Shown here: positions 33,230-45,000 of the stretch, one piece after another
How positions within the stretch are numbered: the stretch's first letter is position 1
Layout: each line of letters starts with the position of its first letter
Assembly: GCA_040954595.2 (NCBI GenBank)
Contig: CM082591.2
Coordinates: 1,364,001 to 1,428,000 of the forward strand
From: Balanoglossus misakiensis
Taxonomy: Eukaryota; Hemichordata
Direction: 5' to 3'
Length of the DNA: 64,000 bases
Program-made: the position numbers and the translations under genes
Notes under the pieces: model-generated
Told to the model about the DNA's origin: nothing
Databases searched by the model: none
What the model saw: only the letters and a program-made list of their open reading frames with translations

Positions 33230-36200
33230 AAAAATGAAGAAATTTCAACATTTTCCTGAGCTATAACCCATGGTTTTTTCAAAAAATGACCAAATTTCGA
33301 AAATTCGCAAAGTCGAAAAATCGTCGATTTTTCAACATTTTCCTGAGCTCTAACCCATGGTTTTTTCAAAAAATGACCAAATTTCGAAAATTCGCAAAGT
33401 CGAAAAATCGTCGATTTTTCAACATTTTCCTGAGCTATAACCCATGGTTTTTTCAAAAAATGACCAAATTTCGAAAATTCGCAAAGTCGAAAAATCGTCG
33501 ATTTTTCAACATTTTCCTGAGCTATAACCCATGGTTTTTTCAAAAAATGACCAAATTTCGAAAATTCGCAAAGTCGAAAAATCGTCGATTTTTCAACATT
33601 TTCCTGAGCTATAACCCATGGTTTTTTCAAAAAATGACCAAATTTCGAAAATTCGCAAAGTCGAAAAATCGTCGATTTTTCAACATTTTCCTGAGCTATA
33701 ACCCATGGTTTTTTCAAAAAATGACCAAATTTCGAAAATTCGCAAAGTCGAAAAATCGTCGATTTTTCAACATTTTCCTGAGCTATAACCCATGGTTTTT
33801 TCAAAAAATGACCAAATTTCGAAAATTCGCAAAGTCGAAAAATCGTCGATTTTTCAACATTTTCCTGAGCTATAACCCATGGTTTTTTCAAAAAATGACC
33901 AAATTTCGAAAATTCGCAAAGTCGAAAAATCGTCGATTTTTCAACATTTTCCTGAGCTATAACCCATGGTTTTTTCAAAAAATGACCAAATTTCGAAAAT
34001 TCGCAAAGTCGAAAAATCGTCGATTTTTCAACATTTTCCTGAGCTATAACCCATGGTTTTTTCAAAAAATGACCAAATTTCGAAAATTCGCAAAGTCGAA
34101 AAATCGTCGATTTTTCAACATTTTCCTGAGCTATAACCCATGGTTTTTTCAAAAAATGACCAAATTTCGAAAATTCGCAAAGTCGAAAAATCGTCGATTT
34201 TTCAACATTTTCCTGAGCTATAACCCATGGTTTTTTCAAAAAATGACCAAATTTCGAAAATTCGCAAAGTCGAAAAATCGTCAATTTTTCAACATTTTCC
34301 TGAGCTATAACCCATGGTTTTTTCAAAAAATGACCAAATTTCGAAAATTCGCAAAGTCGAAAAATCGTCGATTTTTCAACATTTTCCTGAGCTATAACCC
34401 ATGTTTTTTTCAAAAAATGACCAAATTTCGAAAATTCGCAAAGTCGAAAAATCGTCGATTTTTCAACATTTTCCTGAGCTATAACCCATGTTTTTTTCAA
34501 AAAATGACCAAATTTCGAAAATTCGCAAAGTCGAAAAATCGTCGATTTTTCAACATTTTCCTGAGCTATAACCCATGGTTTTTTCAAAAAATGACCAAAT
34601 TTCGAAAATTCGCAAAGTCGAAAAATCGTCGATTTTTCAACATTTTCCTGAGCTATAACCCATGGTTTTTTCAAAAAATGACCAAATTTCGAAAATTCGC
34701 AAAGTCGAAAAATCGTCGATTTTTCAACATTTTCCTGAGCTATAACCCATGGTTTTTTCAAAAAATGACCAAATTTCGAAAATTCGCAAAGTCGAAAAAT
34801 CGTCGATTTTTCAACATTTTCCTGAGCTATAACCCATGGTTTTTTCAAAAAATGACCAAATTTCGAAAATTCGCAAAGTCGAAAAATCGTCGATTTTTCA
34901 ACATTTTCCTGAGCTATAACCCATGGTTTTTTCAAAAAATGACCAAATTTCGAAAATTCGCAAAGTCGAAAAATCGTCGATTTTTCAACATTTTCCTGAG
35001 CTATAACCCATGGTTTTTTCAAAAAATGACCAAATTTCGAAAATTCGCAAAGTCGAAAAATCGTCGATTTTTCAACATTTTCCTGAGCTATAACCCATGG
35101 TTTTTTCAAAAAATGACCAAATTTCGAAAATTCGCAAAGTCGAAAAATCGTCGATTTTTCAACATTTTCCTGAGCTATAACCCATGGTTTTTTCAAAAAA
35201 TGACCAAATTTCGAAAATTCGCAAAGTCGAAAAATCGTCGATTTTTCAACATTTTCCTGAGCTATAACCCATGGTTTTTTCAAAAAATGACCAAATTTCG
35301 AAAATTCGCAAAGTCGAAAAATCGTCGATTTTTCAACATTTTCCTGAGCTATAACCCATGGTTTTTTCAAAAAATGACCAAATTTCGAAAATTCGCAAAG
35401 TCGAAAAATCGTCGATTTTTCAACATTTTCCTGAGCTATAACCCATGGTTTTTTCAAAAAATGACCAAATTTCGAAAATTCGCAAAGTCGAAAAATCGTC
35501 GATTTTTCAACATTTTCCTGAGCTATAACCCATGGTTTTTCAAAAAATGACCAAATTTCGAAAATTCGCAAAGTCGAAAAATCGTCGATTTTTCAACATT
35601 TTCCTGAGCTATAACCCATGGTTTTTTCAAAAAATGACCAAATTTCGAAAATTCGCAAAGTCGAAAAATCGTCGATTTTTCAACATTTTCCTGAGCTATA
35701 ACCCATGGTTTTTTTCAAAAAATGACCAAATTTCGAAAATTCGCAAAGTCGAAAAATCGTCGATTTTTCAACATTTTCCTGAGCTATAACCCATGGTTTT
35801 TTCAAAAAATGACCAAATTTCGAAAATTCGCAAAGTCGAAAAATCGTCGATTTTTCAACATTTTCCTGAGCTATAACCCATGGTTTTTTCAAAAAATGAC
35901 CAAATTTCGAAAATTCGCAAAGTCGAAAAATCGTCGATTTTTCAACATTTTCCTGAGCTATAACCCATGGTTTTTTCAAAAAATGACCAAATTTCGAAAA
36001 TTCGCAAAGTCGAAAAATCGTCGATTTTTCAACATTTTCCTGAGCTATAAACCATGGTTTTTTCAAAAAATGACCAAATTTCGAAAATTCGCAAAGTCGA
36101 AAAATCGTCGATTTTTCAACATTTTCCTGAGCTATAACCCATGGTTTTTTCAAAAAATGACCAAATTTCGAAAATTCGCAAAGTCGAAAAATCGTCGATT

Positions 36201-37644
36201 TTTCAACATTTTCCTGAGCTATAACCCATGGTTTTTTCAAAAAATGACCAAATTTCGAAAATTCGCAAAGTCGAAAATCGTCGATTTTTCAACATTTTCC
36301 TGAGCTATAACCCATGGTTTTTTTCAAAAAATGACCAAATTTCGAAAATTCGCAAAGTCGAAAAATCGTCGATTTTTCAACATTTCCTGAGCTATAACCC
36401 ATGGTTTTTTCAAAAATGACCAAATTTCGAAAATTCGCAAAGTCGAAAAATCGTCGATTTTTCAACATTTTCCTGAGCTATAACCCATGGTTTTTTTCAA
36501 AAAATGACCAAATTTCGAAAATTCGCAAAGTCGACAAAATCGTCGATTTTTCAACATTTTCCTGAGCTATAACCCATGGTTTTTTCAAAAAATGACCAAA
36601 TTTCGAAAATTCGCAAAGTCGAAAAATCGTCGATTTTTCAACATTTTCCTGAGCTATAACCCATGGTTTTTTCAAAAAATGACCAAATTTCGAAAATTCG
36701 CAAAGTCGAAAAATCGTCAATTTTTCAACATTTTCCTGAGCTATAACCCATGGTTTTTTTCAAAAAATGACCAAATTTCGAAAATTCGCAAAGTCGAAAA
36801 ATCGTCGATTTTTCAACATTTTCCTGAGCTATAACCCATGGTTTTTTTCAAAAAATGACCAAATTTCGAAAATTCGCAAAGTCGAAAAATCGTCGATTTT
36901 TCAACATTTTCCTGAGCTATAACCCATGTTTTTTTCAAAAAATGACCAAATTTCGAAAATTCGCAAAGTCGAAAAATCGTCGATTTTTCAACATTTTCCT
37001 GAGCTATAACCCATGGTTTTTTCAAAAAATGACCAAATTTCGAAAATTCGCAAAGTCGAAAAATCGTCGATTTTTCAACATTTTCCTGAGCTATAACCCA
37101 TGGTTTTTTCAAAAAATGACCAAATTTCGAAAATTCGCAAAGTCGAAAAATCGTCGATTTTTCAACATTTTCCTGAGCTATAACCCATGGACTTCACGAG
37201 TGTTTCAAAAAATGACAAATTTCGAAAATTCGCAAAGTCGAAAAATCGTCAATTTTCAACATTTTCCTGAGCTATAACCCATGGTTTTATCAAAAAATGA
37301 CCAAATTTCGAAAATTCGCAAAAGTCGAAAATCGTCGATTTTTCAACATTTTCCTGAGCTATAACCCATGTTTTTTTCCAAAAATGACCAAATTCCGAAA
37401 ATTCGCAAAGTCGAAAAATCGTCGATTTTTCACATTTTCTGAGCTATAACCCATGTTTTTTTTCAAAAAATGACCCAAATTTCGAAATTTCGCAAAGTCG
37501 AAAAATCGTCGATTTTTTCAACATTTTCCTGAGCCTATAACCCATGGTTTTTTCAAAAAATGACCAAATTTCGAAAATTCGCAAAGTCGAAAAATCGGTC
37601 GATTTTTCAACATTTTTCCTGGAGCTATAACCCGGGGGTCAATG
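33230..37644 (+). repeat. 87-bp satellite array, about 50 copies
   Basis: The unit has a period of 87 bases (for example atgacc at 33286 and 33373). It contains cctgagctataacccatgg, atgaccaaatttcg and the perfect 19-base palindrome gaaaaatcgtcgatttttc. Copies are nearly identical up to about 36250; small indels and changes then accumulate, with an insertion near 37190 and ragged copies up to the gap. Because 87 is a multiple of three and the unit lacks stops in at least one frame on each strand, it creates open frames of about 750-790 codons on both strands. These are a by-product of the repeat, not evidence for proteins. Confidence 0.98.
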
Positions 37645-37744
37645 NNNNNNNNNNNNNNNNNNNNNNNNNNNNNNNNNNNNNNNNNNNNNNNNNNNNNNNN
37701 NNNNNNNNNNNNNNNNNNNNNNNNNNNNNNNNNNNNNNNNNNNN
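37645..37744. other. Assembly gap (100 N)
   Basis: Exactly 100 undetermined bases, a conventional gap of unknown true length, placed where the satellite changes orientation. Confidence 0.98.
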
Positions 37745-37808
37745 GAAAAATCGACGATTTTTCGACTTTGCGAATTTTCGAAATTTGGTCATTTTTTGAA
37801 AAAAATCA
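37745..37808 (-). repeat. Satellite remnant in inverted orientation
   Basis: The sequence after the gap (gacgatttttcgactttgcg and on to gaaatttggtcattttttg) is the reverse complement of the 87-bp unit. The array is therefore inverted across the gap. Confidence 0.95.
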
Positions 37809-39088
37809 TCAAAAGTCAAAAAATGACAAACATATAAACACACAGACTGACAAATTTTTACTGTACAAATTGAAATTTATTCATTTCATGATTCAAAAAC
37901 AAATACATCATTGGAAATAATTCTATGTTGTCATGATAAAAAAATCAAAGTATATATATCAAAACATTGCATGATGTGAAAATCTTTCTGATACAAAATC
38001 TGACTTCAATGCCTGCACATAAAGTTTTCACAATTGGCTTTAAAAAAATGAAATGATGAAAATCTCTGAATTGTGTAATCATGTATAAAGAATCTACAGT
38101 GACACCCGACTAATATTCTTCATTTTCCGGTGTAAAACAAAATGGCTGTTTATGTGACTAATTTGCCTTCCACGCATTTTAAAGCCCCAAGAGCTGAAAC
38201 TTCTATGGTAATTCCCTAAAATTTCGCTCAAGACCTGCAAACAATGGAAAATTATGTCTACTTGATCTAGAATCAAGAACACAAATAAGGCAAAATGTGG
38301 GAATATGATAAAAATGTTGCACATTTTGACAGCAAAAATTGTGGCATTCAAAGAATTTCTAAGCACCTTGAATGTCTACTTGGTTATGAAAAAAATACAC
38401 CATATATTTCATAAAACATCACACTGATGAAGGTTCTGATTGTCCACTAAATTTGGCACTTGGTTATATTGGAAGCTTTTCTAATGAGCCTGCTCATTGG
38501 TTGGATACTTTACTCATGATAAGAGACCACTGTTCATTGGTTACTGCATCATGCAGACATGTTGGTACCTGTATAGGAGGAGTTAATTGGCTAATCAGTT
38601 AACATATTGTTATGAAACAAAGCACCCTATTGGTGGTTTGACTTCTCTAGCTTATTCAAGCACAAAACTGTATTGTCTGGCTTGGGAAAATTCTCAAAAT
38701 CCAATCATTGGCACACTGCTAACTGACTGACTTTTTCTTCCACTGTCTGTCATTTCTCTCCGGCTTCTGATTTGCCGGTCTATGCATATATACACACCAA
38801 ATTTGCATATTAACAAATCAACCCATCTGGCAAACATTGCACTGGAGATGGGTATGGATAAATGTACTCTCAAACACAGGAAGAATATAGTTGCTCATTC
38901 CTTCAATACTCCAATGTCATGAACAAATGTCACGTCTTCTCATGAAAGACAACTTCTTGGTTACTAAGACCAATGTGGCAAGCATATAGCACAAGTCATG
39001 AGACTGTCACATGACCTCAAAAATTATTTACAGGTCACATGATCATTCTATTTACATAAAAACAAATGAAAATCCACAAGTCTTGGCT
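37809..39088 (-). other. Probable 3' untranslated region of the ANKS1-type gene
   Basis: AT-rich, with no coding exon found. A minus-strand AATAAA (plus tttatt, 37876-37881) lies about 1.2 kb past the stop codon and only about 70 bases from the satellite remnant. This makes the ANKS1 and TBC transcripts convergent on the satellite. Confidence 0.5.
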
Positions 39089-42000
39089 CTAAGTTTGCTG
39101 CGGTTGATACAAGGGATTAATGTCCGCTGGTTTATAGATCGGGTTGACATCACCAGATTGTTCCTTGACTAACATTTGATAAGCCACTTCAAAAGCCTGG
39201 CCCAGAGTCAAAATGATGTCGGCAGCAAGTTCCTAAGGAAAGAAAAAAGAATTACGAAGTGTAAAATAATGGACGATGGAGACAAAAATGATACAATTTA
39301 AGCCATATTGTTATCTAGTTCACATTTATCAGTACCTGAGTAGTAACAGTCTGTATGTCTGTATGTCTGTATGTATGTATGTATGTATGTATGTATGTAT
39401 GCATGTATGTATGTATGTATGTATGTATGTATGTATGTATGTATGTATGTACATGTCCATAAGCTACCATAATTCAATAAAAAGAATTTGACAACACCCA
39501 CCACTAGGTGGCAGTATACACTTACATGGTTGGTCACACTGAACACATGGCAGTAGTGTTTATCAACTTGGTTATCCCTTGTTATGTATGCAAATGTTTT
39601 CAGTTCAGCAGGATCTTGTGCGGCGCAAGAAATATTCCTAATAGAGTGATCTGTGATTACGTTCTGTAGAAAAAGAAAGTAAAAGAATAATTGAGTTTGA
39701 CTTTCCCGTAATGCTTTCAATTTCCTTGATTTTCCATATGAGCAAACAATTCACTGTATCTTTTCTCACCTTCGTCTGCGCGTCAATGAACTTGACACCT
39801 TTGTAGTTCATGGATAGCACTATGAGTGGCACTTTTTGCATATTTTTGGTGGATTTTCTGAGTTTAGCACAAGCTTCTCTGGTAGATTCTGTTCCTTTGA
39901 GTTCTTTGATGAGTTGTGACCCCAGATACTGTAGCAATAAAGGAAAACAATATCAGTTATATATGCAGTTGACTGTATTGTTTTCAAATCCCTGGAAAAG
40001 AGTGGCGTAATGTCATACCACTTTAAGAATAAAGACACATGATGATGATTCTAAGAAGAGTTCTTACCGATGCTTTGTAATCACAAGTTGACTTGATCAG
40101 TTTCTCCGTTGAATGTCTCCACACACTGGTTGACATTTCCTGTTTGGATTGTGCGAGTTTCGGAGCTCGAATAGGAACTCCTTCTTCAGACCAGTTGCCC
40201 TACAATTAAAATATCGAAGATATTAATATTTACCTAAAAGTGGAACAAAATTTTGACTAAATATCCCGACTAAGAAAGTATGCTGTATAAAAAAATATCT
40301 CAAACTGATGCTGGATCGATATATTATCTCAAACAGGGGTTGTCTTAAGATTCCTCTTGTAAAACTTAGAAAGCACAATCAATATCGAATGAAACACGAA
40401 CATGTTTTTACTACACATCACCTAAGGGATACAAATTGAATTTACAGATAACTGTCAACTTACAGGGTCTAGTGAGAATGGCTTTCCAGCTAGAGGGTCT
40501 AAGGGTACATTCTCGTAAGGAGTAGGTTTGTGTTTCTGAGAATTCCTTGAAGGCACTTCAGGACCCTTGGGAGACGTCGGCAGTGGCATATTCTCGTAGG
40601 AATGCCGAGAATTGTGGGAAGATTTGGACGAGGAGAGTGAATCTTGGGAAGGCTTGAGTTTGGAGTAGTCCTTGAATAGATTGATGTTTTCCAACGATGA
40701 CGACCCTTGTGAACTTTTATCTTCGCTGTTGTCACCGCTAGCACCATTTTCACCAATGGGACTAAGATCCCAATCCTGTTGACATCAACACTTAGATCTT
40801 AGAAAGCAAAACTTTTTTGAACTGTAGTAAACTGTAGTAAAACAATACTGAACATTGAATGAAATAGGTTTGCATTTCTTAGGCATATCACACCAAGTGC
40901 ATTTAATCCATGGGAATATAATACACTGTCTGCCCTGGATGCATGCCTTGTTCGAAAAAAAAACTGCTCTGTAGGGGTTGTAATGGCCTTCAAAGTGTTG
41001 AAATGAAATGAATCCCGTACTTACAAGTGTAAAATCTTTTGAGAGAGTAAATGATAATGGTCTGGTCGTCGTGCCAGCAGATTTTCTTGGAAGAGTTCGA
41101 TCACCCAAAGATGCTAGAATCCTCCTACGATGACCTACAGTACCAATACCTAAAACCTGTGCCAAGAAAAATGCATATTTTGATAAGCATCAGGTTATTT
41201 AGTCATGTTTCTGTAAAATGTCCCTTTACTTCGGTCGTCCACCTTTTTTTTCCTCCCAACTATTCTCCAGGAATTTTACACTTACATTTGAGACTTCCAT
41301 TTCCCAGATTTTCTTCACACGGTCCATGGAATTAAATCCCATTTTTTCAAATCTACTTGCATAGTCTAATAAGTTGATACTCTTTAACCAGTCATTGACA
41401 CTAGAGGGCAGGCTATCATCATCTGCAGCAAGACGGAGATTAACACATTTAATATTTTCTAAAAGTAGTCATTATTTTAAAATAAGACCGTCTAACTTTG
41501 CGTTTGTACTTGGATCAATTTTATCCCTCGTCAGTGCTTTACTGCAAGTTGAGTAACCATATTTTTAGCTCTGTTCAACAGTCTTCCTCTGCCATGACAT
41601 TCCAAAACTTTGATTGCTATGTTTGAAATAAGAACATGGCTATTATGATTTTGTGTATATTTACTTACCAAATGGCTTGAAGGGTGGCAATAATTTGGCC
41701 GATTCTAAGATGAGTTGTCTGTGACTTTTGTCTGAGACTCCGATATCAAGAAGGTCCTGATCCTCTAACACCTTGCCATTCTGTGAAATGAAAGTTATGA
41801 ATTACTGAATAAATAAGGAAATAAACCTAAGAGTTCTGTTGTCTAGAACAGCATTCATGGAGTAAGCATTTGAAGACATTTCATTTTTTATGCCAATAAT
41901 TGTTTTCACACATCAGTAAACTTTTTCAAAGGATAGCAGGAATCACAGACAGAGGTTCTACACACAAATAACCCTCCTAGTTTTGGGTTCAAAGGTTACA

Positions 42001-45000
42001 GTTTAGCGTTGTAACTTACCAGAAAGTTCAAGTCATCAAACCCATTCGTCAGGAACGCATGTTGATACTGCGGCAGTCCAAGTTTTTCCAACCACTGACC
42101 GACATTCTCTGGTTTGGCTGAAGCTGCAGAAAAATAATCATTGTAAAGTTACATTTTTGGTACAACAATCTACCATATTTCGAGGAAATGACAGGCGAAA
42201 TTCACGCAAGTAGATGGGGTAAAGGGGCTGTATTTCCTTGAACAAAATCATTCCGTCTCACCATGGTGTAGATCGAGTTGTGTAACATGAATAACTAATG
42301 TGGCAAGAGTTGGAGTTTGGTGTGAAAATTCGGACAAAGTTCCTCACAATCGGACAAATTTATGTGACAATAAATGTGATTGTTGCAATCGTTCCATCTT
42401 ACCTGACATCATCTTAGCAAACTGATCTTCCAGTTCTCGACTGTAGACAGATTCTCTTACCATGGCTGCACCAATGGAAGACAGAATATCGGACACCTGG
42501 AAGGGGGAAAGAGAGAAGAACATTAAATAATTTTCAGCAAAACGTGTCTTGAGTTTGCATCGTATGAGTTGAGTGAAATTTGTGTGATCTTACAGTTCCA
42601 TGTGATCAAGAAGGTGCAGAAGCACAAGAATAAGCCCAATTCAACATGTACCTATAATAGTATAAACATCATAAAATTCCTTTCTGGACTTTGTAGCTTG
42701 CACTACACCCAAGCACACGGAAACAGCCAAACAGAAAATCTAAAACACACCACCCTTGACTTTTGACCCACCTCACAAATACAAACAAGGCCCTATTTTC
42801 TGAAGATCACCAGGATTTATTATCCAAACTGTTTTGACCTGTGGAAGAAATTGATTACCCTGGGCGAAATGACCACAAAACAGACAACCATGGTATTCTG
42901 TGGTCACTGTTTGGCATTTTGCCAGACACACTTCCTTGTAACGAATTGATATATACCTTTGCACGAAGACCAGACCACGATGTGAAGGACACAGAGAAAT
43001 CATTCAATTTGGATATGCCATGACTTCACTATTTATGATCGGAGATCGATTATAGACTTATGAATTATGACCAGGATATAAAACGAAAAGAGTTCAGTGT
43101 CAGTATAGAAAGAATTTCATAAAATCATTATTCTGTATATCTGTGAGACTGTAAGCCTTTAAGGACACATGCACTCGATGGCATTTCGCAGGAAGTGTTT
43201 ACAAATTTTGTTCATTTTTTTCATTTATTTCCCAAAATCTCACGACCCAGTATCATTAATAACACAATTTTTGTCCAGACTAATGCAGGTCTGGATAAAA
43301 TTTTATTGGCTAGCCGTAGCCAGAAACTTTGGCAAACTATGTCAAAGTTTGACAAACAAAGAGAATGACATGTTTATGTTTTGGTTTTCAAGTACAATTA
43401 GACAACCTGTCATTGTCCACGTGTGCGAATATGAAACATGGAGGCCATTTTGAATTCAAGTTGGTGACAAAATCGAGATTTCTATTACAAAACTTGCAAA
43501 ACGAAAGGGAAGATGAAATTTTACCTAAACTCATAAGACAATCATGATTCATGCAGAATTTTATTTTTGAAGTTTTAAGAGATGAAGTTAGTGTTTTGTG
43601 ATAAACAACAGGTGGTTTTGGGTAGTTTGTCCGCAAGGCAAAATGATAAGCACAAATTACGATAAACACGATAATATAATCCCTGCTTGTCTCACCTGTT
43701 GCCATTCTTTCGTCTCATCCAAAAATATCGACTCATCCCTAGGGCGTCCCCCTCCCCCTCCTCCGTCTGTGGTCATGTCAGTGTTCGACTCCTCAGCCTC
43801 TTTCAGAATCTGATCGAAGTCCGGTGATTCCAGCGATTCGGTGGACTGTGACACTTTGCTCAGCTCAATCGGGCTGAGAGCGTTCAACGGAGAGTCGACA
43901 GGGGAAAGGTCAAAGTTCACAGGTGGTGGCGTTCTGTTGCAGTTCGATCCATACACTAGACCTGTCATCAAAAATGCAAATCGAAATTTATTACCACCAT
44001 AAAGCACAGTCAATACACGCATGCACATTTCAAATTGGCTCAAATTTATTTCCACTTATCTCCTTTTCAGAAGGACACACCTGATTGGACAATAAGTATC
44101 TGTTTATGAACTGTAACAGTTCATTAGCCAACCAGTAACTCTGTACATGACAGCTCTATAGTGAATCTTGTTATAGAGACTAACAGTGAAACCAACAGCT
44201 ACCAAAAGAGAGTACTGACATTCAATTCCTGAAACCTGACAGAAACTGACATCTTGAATTTCAGACGCAACACAAACCTGAGCACTACTTCCCTGTTGAG
44301 GCTGTATCAAGCATCATCAAAACTTTACACAAAAACAACACACACATAAAACTCTTAACAGACCCAATCATATTTCAGTTACACTCTGTCAAAATTTTCA
44401 TATAATCTCACCTTGTTACAACATATAGAATATAGCACCCAATCTTTCAACGCACTTCGTTGTGTTTTTACATTGCACAATACTCAACTACTGGGACACA
44501 CACACCCCCATAATAAAGGTTGTAACCTTTACCTGACAACAGAGCTAACAATAGCTATTGTTATCATCTGGGATCAAACATTTTACCCTGATTTGAGGTC
44601 ACATATATTATTTCCTGTGACTGTCGTCCTTCTATGTAGCACATATCCCCACAAGTGTTCCTCTTGTAATTAGCTTAGAATGCTTAAATCGGAGACTTCC
44701 ATTTTGTTAAACTTCAATCATACTGAAATTCATGTCTTATCATGGTCCTGTCATTTCTTTTCGTGGTCTATTAATCAACAGATAAATTATGCAATGAACG
44801 AAACTGTCAAAGAAAGTTTGCATATGAAACTAGCTTAGCTGTATTCTGGATAAGCTTCCTATCCTTTATTGGCAACAGTTGAAGCACATCTATTGGCCTT
44901 GAGTTGAAAACTAACTATTGATCAATGAACATTTATTTCAGGCTTTTATGCCAGTGTTGGTTGGTTAGCTGAATGAAATTCATTGAAGATTGAAGTAATC

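Noticed and set aside
33196-36303. Very long open frames (791 and 754 codons, plus shorter ones) on both strands
   Set aside because: They are entirely the 87-bp satellite read in frame; there is no start context, no non-repeat domain, and both strands are equally open.
33230-37644. CRISPR-like array
   Set aside because: The 87-bp units are contiguous, without unique spacers, and the genome is eukaryotic.
39276-39491. Frame with repeated YVCM text
   Set aside because: It is the (GTAT)n microsatellite in an ANKS1 intron.
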